From positions 1 to 33,094 of the forward strand of contig NZ_CALHVI010000050.1 in NCBI RefSeq assembly GCF_938039215.1: a stretch of DNA of 33,094 bases, written 5' to 3'. The position numbers and the translations under genes were made by a program. The notes under the pieces are model-generated. The model worked only from the letters and a program-made list of their open reading frames with translations. It was not told where the DNA came from and did not search any database. Numbering within the stretch: position 1 is the stretch's first letter; each line of letters starts with the position of its first letter. This document shows, piece after piece, positions 22,309 to 30,839 of the stretch. Source of the stretch: an uncultured Porphyromonas sp. (GTDB taxonomy: Bacteria; Bacteroidota; Bacteroidia; Bacteroidales; Porphyromonadaceae).

Positions 22309-24903
22309 CTAGTTATTATTGTCTTCGTTGAGAGCTCGGTCGAGGAACTCCTGTGGGAGTTGATCGTGTAGAGCCTCACCTTGGATAGGAGTAGCTTCGG
22401 TGGAGGAAGAGGCTTCGTTGGTCACTTCGTCAGAGACTTCTTCTTCCTCTTCGGAGAGGACCTGGCAGACGGAGGCGATCTCATCCCCTCGTTTCTTCAG
22501 GTCAATGATACGTACACCCTGGGTAGCACGACCCTGGACGGAGATATCACGAGCATGGACACGGATCGTGATCCCGCTCTTGTTGATGATCATCAGATCG
22601 TGCTCATCGGTCACGGGACGGATCGCTACGAGTTCGCCCGTCTTGTCCGTGATGTTGAGGGTCTTCACACCCTTCGTGCCACGGTTAGTCTTGCGGTAGT
22701 CTTCGACCACGGAGCGCTTACCATAGCCCTGTTCACTGATGACGAGGATGGTCTCTTCGGTGTCCTGCGCTACGGTGAGCATACCGATGACTTCGTCTCG
22801 GCCATCATCGTCGAGGGTCATACCACGCACCCCAGTAGCATTGCGGCCCATAGCACGGACAGCGGACTCGTGGAAGCGTACTGCACGACCGTTGCGATTA
22901 GCGATGAGGATCTCGCTCTCACCGTCCGTCAGACCGACCCCTACGAGCTGGTCGCCTTCGACGAGGTTGATAGCGATGACCCCATTAGCACGGGGGCGAG
23001 AGTAAGCCTCCAGCAGGGTCTTCTTGATCGTCCCACGCTTGGTACAGAAGATGAGGTAGTGCGAGTTCACGAACTCAGTGTCTCGAGTGAGATTCTTCAC
23101 ACGGATGAAGGCATTGACTCGGTCGCCAGGCTCGATATTCAGGAGGTTCTGCAGTGCACGACCCTTGGCATTCTTTGCCCCTTCGGGGATCTCATATACC
23201 TTGAGCCAATAGCAACGCCCCATCTGAGTGAAGAGGAGCATCGTCTCATGCATCGAAGCCGAATAGATGTACTCGATGAAGTCTTCGTCTCGTGTATCGC
23301 TACCCTTAGCACCTACACCGCCACGAGCCTGTGAGCGGAAGTCGGAGAGAGGAGTGCGCTTGATATAGCCGTGGTGTGAGATGGTGATGACCATATCGTC
23401 ATCGGCATAGAAGTCTTCGGGGTTGAACTCTTCGGCCGTGTAGATGATCTCGCTACGACGCTCGTCACCGTACTTCTCCTTGATCTCGAGGAGCTCTTCA
23501 CGGATGAGCTGGGCACGTAGCTCCTTGTCGGCAAGGAGTGCTTTTAGTCGCTCGATCTCCTTCATCAGAGCAGCGTACTCTTCCTTCAGCTTTTCACGCT
23601 CAAGACCAGTGAGAGCACGTAGACGCATATCTACGATCGCACGAGCTTGGATCAGTGAGAGGGAGAAGCGCTCCATCAGGTGCTCGATGGCTTCCTGTGG
23701 TTCGCTGGCTGCACGGATGATGCGGATGACCTCGTCGATATTGTCTACGGCGATGATCAAGCCCTCGAGGATGTGGACACGCTCCTCGGCCTTGCGTAGC
23801 TCGAACTGCGTACGGCGGTAGACGACATCATGACGGTGCTCGACGAAGAGCTCGATGAGGTCACGTAGGTTGAGTAGCTGAGGACGACCCTTGACGAGGG
23901 CAATGTTATTGACGCTGAAGGAGCTCTGAAGCGCTGTCATCTTGTAGAGCTTATTCAGGACGACACCCGAATTAGCGTCACGCTTGATGTCGATGACGAT
24001 GCGGATCCCCTTGCGGTTTGATTCGTCGGAGATGCCTGAGATGCCTTCGATCTTCTTCTCGGTGATGAGATCGGCTATGCCCTTGACGAGTTCACTCTTA
24101 TTGACCTGATAGGGTATCTCGGAGACGATGATACGCTCGTGGTTGTTGTGCTCCTCGATCTCGCAGCGGCTGCGGATGACGATACGTCCACGTCCCGTCT
24201 CGAAGGCCTCACGTACGCCAGCATAGCCGTAAATGATCCCTCCGGTAGGGAAGTCAGGAGCCTTGATGTATTCGATCAGCCCAGCGGCATCTATCTCACC
24301 GTGGTGGTCGATGTAAGCCACGCAGGCATCGATGGACTCAGAGAGGTTGTGCGGAGCCATGTTCGTGGCCATCCCGACAGCGATCCCTGCGGAGCCGTTG
24401 ACTAGGAGGTTGGGGAAGCGAGCGGGTAGGACGGTAGGCTCTACGGTAGAGTCGTCGAAGTTGTTCTGGAAGTCTACCGTATCCTTGTCGATGTCACGGA
24501 GCATCTCGCTCGCTAGGCGATTGAGGCGTGACTCGGTGTAACGCATCGCAGCGGGAGAGTCTCCGTCGATTGACCCGAAGTTCCCCTGACCTTGGACGAG
24601 CGGATAGCGGAGGTTCCAGGGCTGGGCAAGACGCACGAGGGTGCCGTAGATGGAGGAGTCTCCGTGGGGGTGATAGTACTTCATCACCTGCCCGACGGCG
24701 CTTGCGCACTTACGGGTGGGCTTGTCATAGGTATTCCCATCTTCGTTCATGGCATAGAGCACACGGCGGTGGACGGGCTTGAAGCCATCACGTACATCAG
24801 GGAGAGCACGAGAGACGATGACCGACATAGAGTAGTCTATGTAGGCAGTCTTCATCTCATCCTCGATGTTGATGTCTATAATTCTGTCTTCTCGATCCAG
24901 CAT
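22309..24903 (-). CDS. gyrA: DNA gyrase subunit A
   Basis: The DNA-cleaving subunit of gyrase. The 864-aa protein has the breakage-reunion domain with catalytic Tyr122 (AAMRYTE), the quinolone-determining region GDSSIYG (81-87, E. coli numbering fits without gaps) and the C-terminal beta-pinwheel. The GyrA box is recognisable as QARGGVGAKG, near the start of the pinwheel. The tail is Glu/Ser/Thr-rich. Ser83 is kept, and position 87 is Gly instead of the Asp of E. coli. It is the first gene of a two-gene unit with the TPR gene. Confidence 0.97.
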   Translation of the reverse strand: MLDREDRIIDINIEDEMKTAYIDYSMSVIVSRALPDVRDGFKPVHRRVLYAMNEDGNTYDKPTRKCASAVGQVMKYYHPHGDSSIYGTLVRLAQPWNLRYPLVQGQGNFGSIDGDSPAAMRYTESRLNRLASEMLRDIDKDTVDFQNNFDDSTVEPTVLPARFPNLLVNGSAGIAVGMATNMAPHNLSESIDACVAYIDHHGEIDAAGLIEYIKAPDFPTGGIIYGYAGVREAFETGRGRIVIRSRCEIEEHNNHERIIVSEIPYQVNKSELVKGIADLITEKKIEGISGISDESNRKGIRIVIDIKRDANSGVVLNKLYKMTALQSSFSVNNIALVKGRPQLLNLRDLIELFVEHRHDVVYRRTQFELRKAEERVHILEGLIIAVDNIDEVIRIIRAASEPQEAIEHLMERFSLSLIQARAIVDMRLRALTGLEREKLKEEYAALMKEIERLKALLADKELRAQLIREELLEIKEKYGDERRSEIIYTAEEFNPEDFYADDDMVITISHHGYIKRTPLSDFRSQARGGVGAKGSDTRDEDFIEYIYSASMHETMLLFTQMGRCYWLKVYEIPEGAKNAKGRALQNLLNIEPGDRVNAFIRVKNLTRDTEFVNSHYLIFCTKRGTIKKTLLEAYSRPRANGVIAINLVEGDQLVGVGLTDGESEILIANRNGRAVRFHESAVRAMGRNATGVRGMTLDDDGRDEVIGMLTVAQDTEETILVISEQGYGKRSVVEDYRKTNRGTKGVKTLNITDKTGELVAIRPVTDEHDLMIINKSGITIRVHARDISVQGRATQGVRIIDLKKRGDEIASVCQVLSEEEEEVSDEVTNEASSSTEATPIQGEALHDQLPQEFLDRALNEDNNN

Positions 24904-25116
24904 TCTAGTCTAAAAGTTGTATTCACAAGCGTAGGCACCTATGGGGTGCACTAACAAGGCTCTAAGATACTACTTTTTGGGCAAATATGCCCCATTTGCT
25001 TGGCATCCGTCCTTAGATCGCCATTTGGGCGCTGCTAATTTGTAGAGCAGAGCTGTCGGAGTAGGAGATCTCGCACAGAGGTGCTGGGCCAGAGGGATCG
25101 AGAGGGGTAAAAAAGA

Positions 25117-25205
25117 AACCCACGGTAGGTCGTCGAAAAAACCTACTGTGGGTCGCCTGACCGACCTACCGTGGGTCGCATCGACGACCCACAGTAGGTT
25201 TTTTT
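25117..25205 (+). repeat. 23-bp-period palindromic repeat array D
   Basis: Four units with central GT at 25125, 25148, 25171 and 25194. Unit 1 (25119-25132) is complementary to unit 3 (25162-25175) over 14 of 14 bases. Unit 2 (25136-25155) is complementary to unit 4 (25185-25204) over 20 of 20. It lies between the cbiB 3' end and gyrA. Stems flanked by A and T tracts could also end the cbiB transcript. The rest of 24904-25282 shows no gene or promoter box. Confidence 0.94.
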
Positions 25206-25282
25206 GAGCCTTACCCAAGGTCCCTCAGAATAGCGCATAGAGAGAGCTCTCTCGAAGGGGCGAGGGAAGGGCAGAGCTGGGC

Positions 25283-26314
25283 TCAGTGTAGCGAGAAGAG
25301 GAGGAAGAGATAGAGGAGGAAAAGTCCGAGGAGTATAAGAGCTCGGAGTACGAGGCAGAGCACTAGTGCAAGGAGCTCGGTGCGCCGAGTGATCGTCACT
25401 GCTCGCTGGAGGTCTCTGTCGCTGAGGGCGCGGTCTTCTTCGCCGATGAAGGGCTTGTCTACAACCTCACCGAAGTAGTCATGTGGCCCGCCAAAGCGAC
25501 AGCCGAGCATGAGGGCAAGAGCCGCCTCGGGATAGCCCGAATTGGGGCTAAGGTGTCTTCGTCCGTGGCGGAAGGTCTTCGAGAGGAGATCGAGCCTTCC
25601 TGCAGAGAGGAGCATTAGGATGGCTGTGAGACGTGAGGGGAGGAGATTGGCTAGGTCATCGAGCTTGGCCGAGAAGTAGCCATAGTCTCGGTAGTGCTCG
25701 TTGAGGTAGCCGACCATCGAGTCCTGCGTGTTGATCATCTTGTAGGTGAGGATGCCAGGCATCCCGAAGAAGGCCCAAGAGAGCATCGGACCGACGACCC
25801 CATCGCTGAGGTTCTCCGCCAGCGTCTCTAGAGCAGCGGTGCGGATCTCTTGCTCGGAGAGAGCTCCCGTATCTCGCCCGACGATACGCCCCACTTGCTT
25901 TCGCCCTTCTTCGAGTGAGAGTCCAACGGCACGGAAGACACCCCGCACCTCGTCATGGAGCGTCTTCCCCGAGAGCATGTAGAAGATGAGGAGCGAGGAG
26001 AGGAGGCCATAGGCGAGGAGCAGGAGCACACCAGTCGATCCTTCCCCCAGCCAATAGCTAGCCTCTACCCTAGAGAAAAGTGCGAGGAAGACCAGAAGGG
26101 GAAGGAGGAAGGTCAGGAGTACCAAGCTCCCGTTGTAGACGAAACCTTTGAGCAGACGTGCCTTGCCGTGATTGAGGTGCTTCTCCCCCCAACCGATCAG
26201 GCGACCAAGGAAGATGATCGGATGGCCGAAGGTCGTAGGATCACCGAGAGCTCGGTCTAGGAGGAAGCCTAGGAGAAGAGGGGCGATGAAGGCCGGGAGT
26301 AGGAGATCGAGCAT
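25283..26314 (-). CDS. cbiB: Adenosylcobinamide-phosphate synthase CbiB/CobD
   Basis: An inner-membrane enzyme that attaches the aminopropanol (phosphate) linker to adenosylcobyric acid in cobalamin synthesis. The 343-aa protein begins with FLLDRALGDPTTFGHPIIFLGRLI, the typical LDxxxGDPxxxxHPVxxxGxxI start. It contains RDTGALSEQEIRTAALETLAENLSDGVVGP and GYPEAALALMLG, all conserved in CbiB. Several membrane segments flank these. It starts 8 bp after the DUF488 stop and is the last gene of the run that begins at ftsX. Confidence 0.95.
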   Translation of the reverse strand: MLDLLLPAFIAPLLLGFLLDRALGDPTTFGHPIIFLGRLIGWGEKHLNHGKARLLKGFVYNGSLVLLTFLLPLLVFLALFSRVEASYWLGEGSTGVLLLLAYGLLSSLLIFYMLSGKTLHDEVRGVFRAVGLSLEEGRKQVGRIVGRDTGALSEQEIRTAALETLAENLSDGVVGPMLSWAFFGMPGILTYKMINTQDSMVGYLNEHYRDYGYFSAKLDDLANLLPSRLTAILMLLSAGRLDLLSKTFRHGRRHLSPNSGYPEAALALMLGCRFGGPHDYFGEVVDKPFIGEEDRALSDRDLQRAVTITRRTELLALVLCLVLRALILLGLFLLYLFLLFSLH

Positions 26315-26322
26315 AGAGAGGG

Positions 26323-26685
26323 CTAAGGCTGTGAAGCGAGGAGTGTCTGTAGGTAGGCACGGAGCACCAAGGGGTGGCAGTGCTCCTGATCGTGGGCTGC
26401 GTAGACGAGGGTGACCCGCTCCTGAGCTCCGAGGCGGGCGAGGAAGTCCTGAGGCGCAGTCGAGGCCTCCAGCTCGGAGCGGTAGTCACGGGCGAACTCG
26501 TCCCAGCGGGCAGGATCGTGCCCGAACCATTGGCGTAGCTCCGTCGAGGGCGCTAGGTCTTTAGCCCACTCGTCGAGCTGGGCTCGCTCCTTGCTTAGCC
26601 CTCGGGGCCAGAGGCGGTCGACGAGTACACGGTAGCCGTCGGTGGGCAGGGTGGGCTCGTAGGCTCGCTTGAGAAGTAGTTCCAT
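26323..26685 (-). CDS. DUF488 (YeaO-like) protein
   Basis: A 120-aa soluble protein with the DUF488 pattern: YRVLVDRLWPRGLSKERAQLDEWAKDLAPS near the N-terminus, WFGHDPARWDEFARDY in the middle and VTLVYAAHDQEHCHPLVLRAYL at the end. Function is not established for the family. It is inserted between two cobalamin genes, 9 bp after cbiJ-cbiD and 8 bp before cbiB. A link to cobalamin synthesis is only positional. Confidence 0.9.
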   Translation of the reverse strand: MELLLKRAYEPTLPTDGYRVLVDRLWPRGLSKERAQLDEWAKDLAPSTELRQWFGHDPARWDEFARDYRSELEASTAPQDFLARLGAQERVTLVYAAHDQEHCHPLVLRAYLQTLLASQP

Positions 26686-26694
26686 AGTCGCAGA

Positions 26695-28521
26695 CTATTT
26701 ATTGGCTTGGAAGAAGTCTCGAGGATAGGTGTAGCGGATATTGCCCTCATCGTCGATGAGGAGGACGGAGAGCTCACTCTCGGGGACGAGACGAGCGCCA
26801 GCTTCGTGGCAGGATTCAGTGATCTGATGCATGAAGCGGTCGAGGTCTTCAGCGCTGAGACCTTGCCATAGTTCGCGTGCCAGCGTCAGGCCGTCGATGA
26901 GGGTGTGGGCTCGATCGGTACAACCCGCCTTCGTGGCTACGGTGTGTAGGTAGGCCTTGTTCATGACCACCTTCTTGCTGTGGGTGTCCATGTTGCCTTC
27001 AGCGAGCTTCACGGCCTTGCCCAGCATGATACCCATATAGATCTTGGGTATGGAGAGGGAGGCGAGCTTCTCGAGGGTCTCCCCGATGAAGTTGCCGTAC
27101 TGGACGAAGGACTGGAAGGGGAGGTCGGGGAAGGCCGCCTTGAGATACTTCTCGCTCTTAGCACCAGAATTGATGACGATGGTATCCGCCCCCAAAGCTA
27201 CGGCTACATCCGCCTGACGAACGATCGAAGCAATGAAAGCCTCCGAAGAGAAGGGCTTGACTACCCCCGAGGTGCCGACGACGGAGATCCCATCGAGGAT
27301 GCCTAGACGAGGGTTGAAGGTCTTAGTCGCTAGTTCCCGCCCTTGAGGGATGCTGATGGTGATATCCACCCCGCCCTCGGGATAATGACGACGCACGATG
27401 GTCTCCATCATCTGGCGAGGTGTCTTGTTGATCGCTGGGCCACCGATCTCCAGCCCTAGCCCAGGGAGCGTCACGACACCGACCCCTTCGCCTTGGAGGA
27501 AGTGCACTCCGTCATGCTCCTTGGTGAAGGCTACTTCGGAGCAGATCTCCGTGAGGTGGGTCACGTCGGGGTCATCGCCCGAATATTTGCGAGCCATCGC
27601 CCGATAGCCTCGTTCTGTTTGCTCCAGTCGCTCCACAGGGAGCTTGACCTCTTCTCCCGAGGGAAGGATGATCTCTGCCGAATCGATGAATTCCCCTTCG
27701 TGCAATAGAGCATGGAGGGCGGCCGCAGTGGCTGCGGTAGCTGTACTGCCCGTAGTGAAGCCCGTCTTCAGAGGGAAGAAGTCGGGACAGAGACGCTCTA
27801 CCGCCTTCCTAAGACCTACGGGTCCGTGGACATGCTCGTAGTGCTCAGGCAGAGCAGGGCGTGTGATCATGTAGACGGGCACACCAGCAGCAAGGGCTGG
27901 AGCGATCTTCTCCTCGAAGAAGCCACTCTCGCCACTCTCCTTCGTGATCACAGCATCGGGCTGTATCTCGTCGAAAAGCGCTTGGTCTTCGCCCTCACGG
28001 AAGTAGCGTATATGACTGAAGGGAAACCCTGCAGCTTCTGCCTTCTCTCTAGAGTCGTCTCGGTCAAGGATGCGGAAGAAACTCTCGTGCTTCTCCCAGA
28101 AGGGCTTGAGGGGAACGAGCGTATTCACTCCCGTCAGAGCAAGGAGCCTTCGGCAGGGCTGCGCCTCTAGCTTCTCGATCATCTCCTGATAGCTAGCGCA
28201 CTCGATGACCTGACCCGTACGCTCGCTGTAGCGCCGCTCATAGCGGACGACAGGGATAGATAGAGCGGCAGTGACTTCGCCGATCGTCTTGTGTAGGACA
28301 GCTGCGAAGGGATGGGCGGCATCGATGACTAGGCGGATATCCTTCTCTTGGATGAAGTCACGCATGACCTCGTGGGTCATTGCTCCCGAGACACGCTCTC
28401 CGTGTACAAGGTCTATCTGCTGTAAGTCGCCTTTGGTCGAGTAATAGTATTCCTTGCCAGATTCGTCAAGGATGGAGCTGACGATACGTCCCTCCGTGGT
28501 CCCTCCGAAGATGAGGATCAT
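26695..28521 (-). CDS. Fused cobalt-precorrin-6A reductase (CbiJ/CobK) and cobalt-precorrin-5B methyltransferase (CbiD)
   Basis: A 608-aa bifunctional enzyme of the corrin-ring pathway. Residues 1 to about 245 are CbiJ/CobK-like: ILIFGGTTEGR start, DAAHPFA (67-73) and ITKESGESGFFEEK. From about 250 the protein is CbiD-like: LKTGFTTGSTATAATAAALH, EGVGVVTLPGL, INKTPRQMM, ITISIPQGRELATKTFNPRLGI. CbiD adds the C-1 methyl group; CbiJ reduces precorrin-6A. The fusion is known in Bacteroidetes. The gene starts 15 bp after folK. No cobalamin riboswitch is visible, and the other corrin-ring genes are not in this window. Confidence 0.94.
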   Translation of the reverse strand: MILIFGGTTEGRIVSSILDESGKEYYYSTKGDLQQIDLVHGERVSGAMTHEVMRDFIQEKDIRLVIDAAHPFAAVLHKTIGEVTAALSIPVVRYERRYSERTGQVIECASYQEMIEKLEAQPCRRLLALTGVNTLVPLKPFWEKHESFFRILDRDDSREKAEAAGFPFSHIRYFREGEDQALFDEIQPDAVITKESGESGFFEEKIAPALAAGVPVYMITRPALPEHYEHVHGPVGLRKAVERLCPDFFPLKTGFTTGSTATAATAAALHALLHEGEFIDSAEIILPSGEEVKLPVERLEQTERGYRAMARKYSGDDPDVTHLTEICSEVAFTKEHDGVHFLQGEGVGVVTLPGLGLEIGGPAINKTPRQMMETIVRRHYPEGGVDITISIPQGRELATKTFNPRLGILDGISVVGTSGVVKPFSSEAFIASIVRQADVAVALGADTIVINSGAKSEKYLKAAFPDLPFQSFVQYGNFIGETLEKLASLSIPKIYMGIMLGKAVKLAEGNMDTHSKKVVMNKAYLHTVATKAGCTDRAHTLIDGLTLARELWQGLSAEDLDRFMHQITESCHEAGARLVPESELSVLLIDDEGNIRYTYPRDFFQANK

Positions 28522-28536
28522 AAGTTAGGGTAAGGG

Positions 28537-29013
28537 TTAGTCTAGGCGAAGGCGTAGCTCATCTCTGAGCGTCTGGATGGTCTTGCCTAGGGTGGGGTGT
28601 AGGAATTGTGGGGCGATCTCGGCTAGTGGATCGAGGACGAAGAGTCGCTCCTGTAGGAGGGGATGGGGTAGGGTCAGTCGCTCCGTAGAGAGCACAAGAT
28701 CGTCGTAGCAGAGTAGGTCGATGTCGATGGGGCGATCTTCGTACTGACCTGCCACGCTCTTTCGCTGACGACCCAGCTGACGCTCGATCTCTTGGGTCCT
28801 ATCGAGTACATCCATCGCGGGGAGATCCGTCTCTACAGAGAGGGCGATATTGAGGAAGGGATGCTTGCTCTCGAAGCCCCAAGGCTCTGTCTCGATAAAG
28901 GGTGAGATGCCATCGACCGGCCCGATGAGCAGGTCGATGGCATCTATAGCCGCTCTAAGGAGCATCTCTCGATCTCCTTCGTTGCTACCTAGGGATAGGT
29001 AGAGCTTAGCCAT
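28537..29013 (-). CDS. folK: Hydroxymethyldihydropterin pyrophosphokinase
   Basis: A folate-pathway enzyme that transfers pyrophosphate from ATP to 6-hydroxymethyl-7,8-dihydropterin. The 158-aa protein has YLSLGSNEGDR at the N-terminus, FIETEPWGF, FLNIALSVET, EIERQLGR and the signature DRPIDIDLLCYDD with the metal-binding aspartates. It starts 8 bp after queA. Confidence 0.96.
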   Translation of the reverse strand: MAKLYLSLGSNEGDREMLLRAAIDAIDLLIGPVDGISPFIETEPWGFESKHPFLNIALSVETDLPAMDVLDRTQEIERQLGRQRKSVAGQYEDRPIDIDLLCYDDLVLSTERLTLPHPLLQERLFVLDPLAEIAPQFLHPTLGKTIQTLRDELRLRLD

Positions 29014-29021
29014 GAGGTGGG

Positions 29022-30083
29022 TTAGTCCACGATGAGCATAGCATCACCGTAGGCTCCGAAGCGATACTTTTCCTTGATCGCTACGGCATAGGCGTGCATG
29101 GTCTCTTCGTAGCCTCCGAAGGCTGCCGTCATCATCAGTAGGATGGACTTCGACATGTGGAAGTTCGTCACCAGCGCATTGGGTACGTTGAACTCGTAGG
29201 GAGGGAAGATGAACTTACTTGTCCAGCCATCGAAGGCCTTCATATGGCGCTCCGTACCCGAAGCTGTCTCCATAGCTCGGAGGACAGATGTACCGACTGC
29301 ACAGATGTTGCGCCCTGCAGCACTGGCAGCGTTGACGATGGAGCAAGCTTCTTCGGTGATGATCATCTGCTCGCTCTCCATCTTGTACTTGGTGAGGTCT
29401 TCTACATCGATGTCACGGTAGTTCCCTAGGCCATTGTGCACGGTGATGAATGCCTTGCGAATGTCCTTGATCTCCATGCGAAGGAGGAGCTCACGACTGA
29501 AGTGGAAGCTCGCAGCAGGCCCTACGACAGCACCCTCATGCTCTGCGAAGAGGGACTGGTAGCGATGCGCATCTTCGCTGTTGGGGCTACGGTTCATGTA
29601 CTTGGGAAGAGGAGTCTCTCCCATAGCATAGAGCAGGCGACGGAATTCCTCCTGCGACCCATCGAAGAGGAAGCGCAGGGTACGTCCACGGGAGGTCGTA
29701 TTGTCGATGACTTCGGCCACGAGCTCATCGTTCTTACCGAAGTAGAGCTTATTACCGATACGGATCTTACGAGCAGGGTCGACGACAACGTCCCAGAGCT
29801 TGAAGGCTGGGTTTAGCTCTCTGAGGAGGAAGACTTCGATCTGGGCACCAGTCTTCTCCTTATTGCCGTACATACGTGCGGGGAAGACCTTAGTATCGTT
29901 GAAGACAAAGACATCATCCTTGTCGAAGTAGTCAAGGATATCCTTGAAGTAGCGGTGCTCGATCTCTCCGGTCGTACGATGGAGTACCAGGAGGCGAGAC
30001 TCATCACGGAAGTTCGTAGGCTTCTTAGCAATGAGGTTCTCGGGGATCTCGATCTCGAAGTGGCTCAGCTTAGTATCCTTCAT
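29022..30083 (-). CDS. queA: tRNA preQ1(34) S-adenosylmethionine ribosyltransferase-isomerase
   Basis: Transfers and isomerises the ribosyl part of SAM onto preQ1 at tRNA wobble position 34, forming epoxyqueuosine. The 353-aa protein carries RDESRLLVLHRTTGEIEHR, VFVFNDTKVFPAR, the EGAVVGPAASFHFS stretch and TNFHMSKSILLMMTAAFGG, all characteristic of QueA. It begins 35 bp after truB. No preQ1 riboswitch was seen. Confidence 0.96.
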   Translation of the reverse strand: MKDTKLSHFEIEIPENLIAKKPTNFRDESRLLVLHRTTGEIEHRYFKDILDYFDKDDVFVFNDTKVFPARMYGNKEKTGAQIEVFLLRELNPAFKLWDVVVDPARKIRIGNKLYFGKNDELVAEVIDNTTSRGRTLRFLFDGSQEEFRRLLYAMGETPLPKYMNRSPNSEDAHRYQSLFAEHEGAVVGPAASFHFSRELLLRMEIKDIRKAFITVHNGLGNYRDIDVEDLTKYKMESEQMIITEEACSIVNAASAAGRNICAVGTSVLRAMETASGTERHMKAFDGWTSKFIFPPYEFNVPNALVTNFHMSKSILLMMTAAFGGYEETMHAYAVAIKEKYRFGAYGDAMLIVD

Positions 30084-30118
30084 TTCTATCTAGTTCTGTC
30101 TTGAGGGTTGGTTCGTTC

Positions 30119-30838
30119 TTATTCTTCGTCGGAGCGAGGAGCGACATGCTCTCTGAGGAAGGCTTGTATATCCTCCACTCGTAAGCATTGGTCGAGGGTG
30201 AAGTCGCCCACACGTGTACGCTGTAGGGCGGTGAGATGGCCTCCCGAGCCGAGGGCTGTACCGATGTCTCGGGCTAGAGCACGTATGTAGGTGCCCTTAC
30301 TACAGACGACACGGATGCGGAGGTGGGGAAGGTCGTAATCGAGGAGTTCTAGCTCATCGATGACGAGCGTCTTAGCCTTGAGTTCGAAGTCACGACCCTT
30401 GCGAGCCAGATCGTAGGCACGTCGTCCGTCGACCTTTACAGCGGAGAAGGCTGGGGGTACCTGTTCGATGGTGCCGATGAAGCTCTTCAGTACCTCCTCT
30501 ACCGCCTCACGGGTGATATGCTCGGTAGGGAAGAAGGCATCGGGCTCGGTCTCTAGGTCGAAGGTCGGAGTCGTCTGCCCGAGGCGTATGTCAGCGATGT
30601 ACTCCTTGCGACCTGCTTGCAGTTCGTCGATACGCTTCGTATGCTTGCCTGTGCAGAGGATCATCACCCCAGTGGCTAGGGGGTCAAGCGTGCCAGCGTG
30701 TCCGACCTTGAGCTTCTTGATGCCTAGGTAGCGACAAGCCTCGCAGCGGAACTTATTGACTAGGCTAAAGGAGCTCCACGTCAAGGGTTTGTCCAGAGCG
30801 ATGGTTGCTCCGGCGATGAGGTCGAGTTGCTCTGGCAT
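30119..30838 (-). CDS. truB: tRNA pseudouridine(55) synthase
   Basis: Makes pseudouridine 55 in the T-loop of tRNAs. The 239-aa protein has the catalytic motif GHAGTLDPLATGVM (catalytic Asp52), then RKEYIADIRLGQTTPTFDLE and CSKGTYIRALARDIG. It ends without a PUA domain, which is usual for shorter TruB. It starts 1 bp after uppP. Confidence 0.97.
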   Translation of the reverse strand: MPEQLDLIAGATIALDKPLTWSSFSLVNKFRCEACRYLGIKKLKVGHAGTLDPLATGVMILCTGKHTKRIDELQAGRKEYIADIRLGQTTPTFDLETEPDAFFPTEHITREAVEEVLKSFIGTIEQVPPAFSAVKVDGRRAYDLARKGRDFELKAKTLVIDELELLDYDLPHLRIRVVCSKGTYIRALARDIGTALGSGGHLTALQRTRVGDFTLDQCLRVEDIQAFLREHVAPRSDEE

Positions 30839-30839
30839 C

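Noticed and set aside
24139..24954. Plus-strand frames inside gyrA
   Set aside because: Antisense shadows; the opposite frame is clear GyrA.
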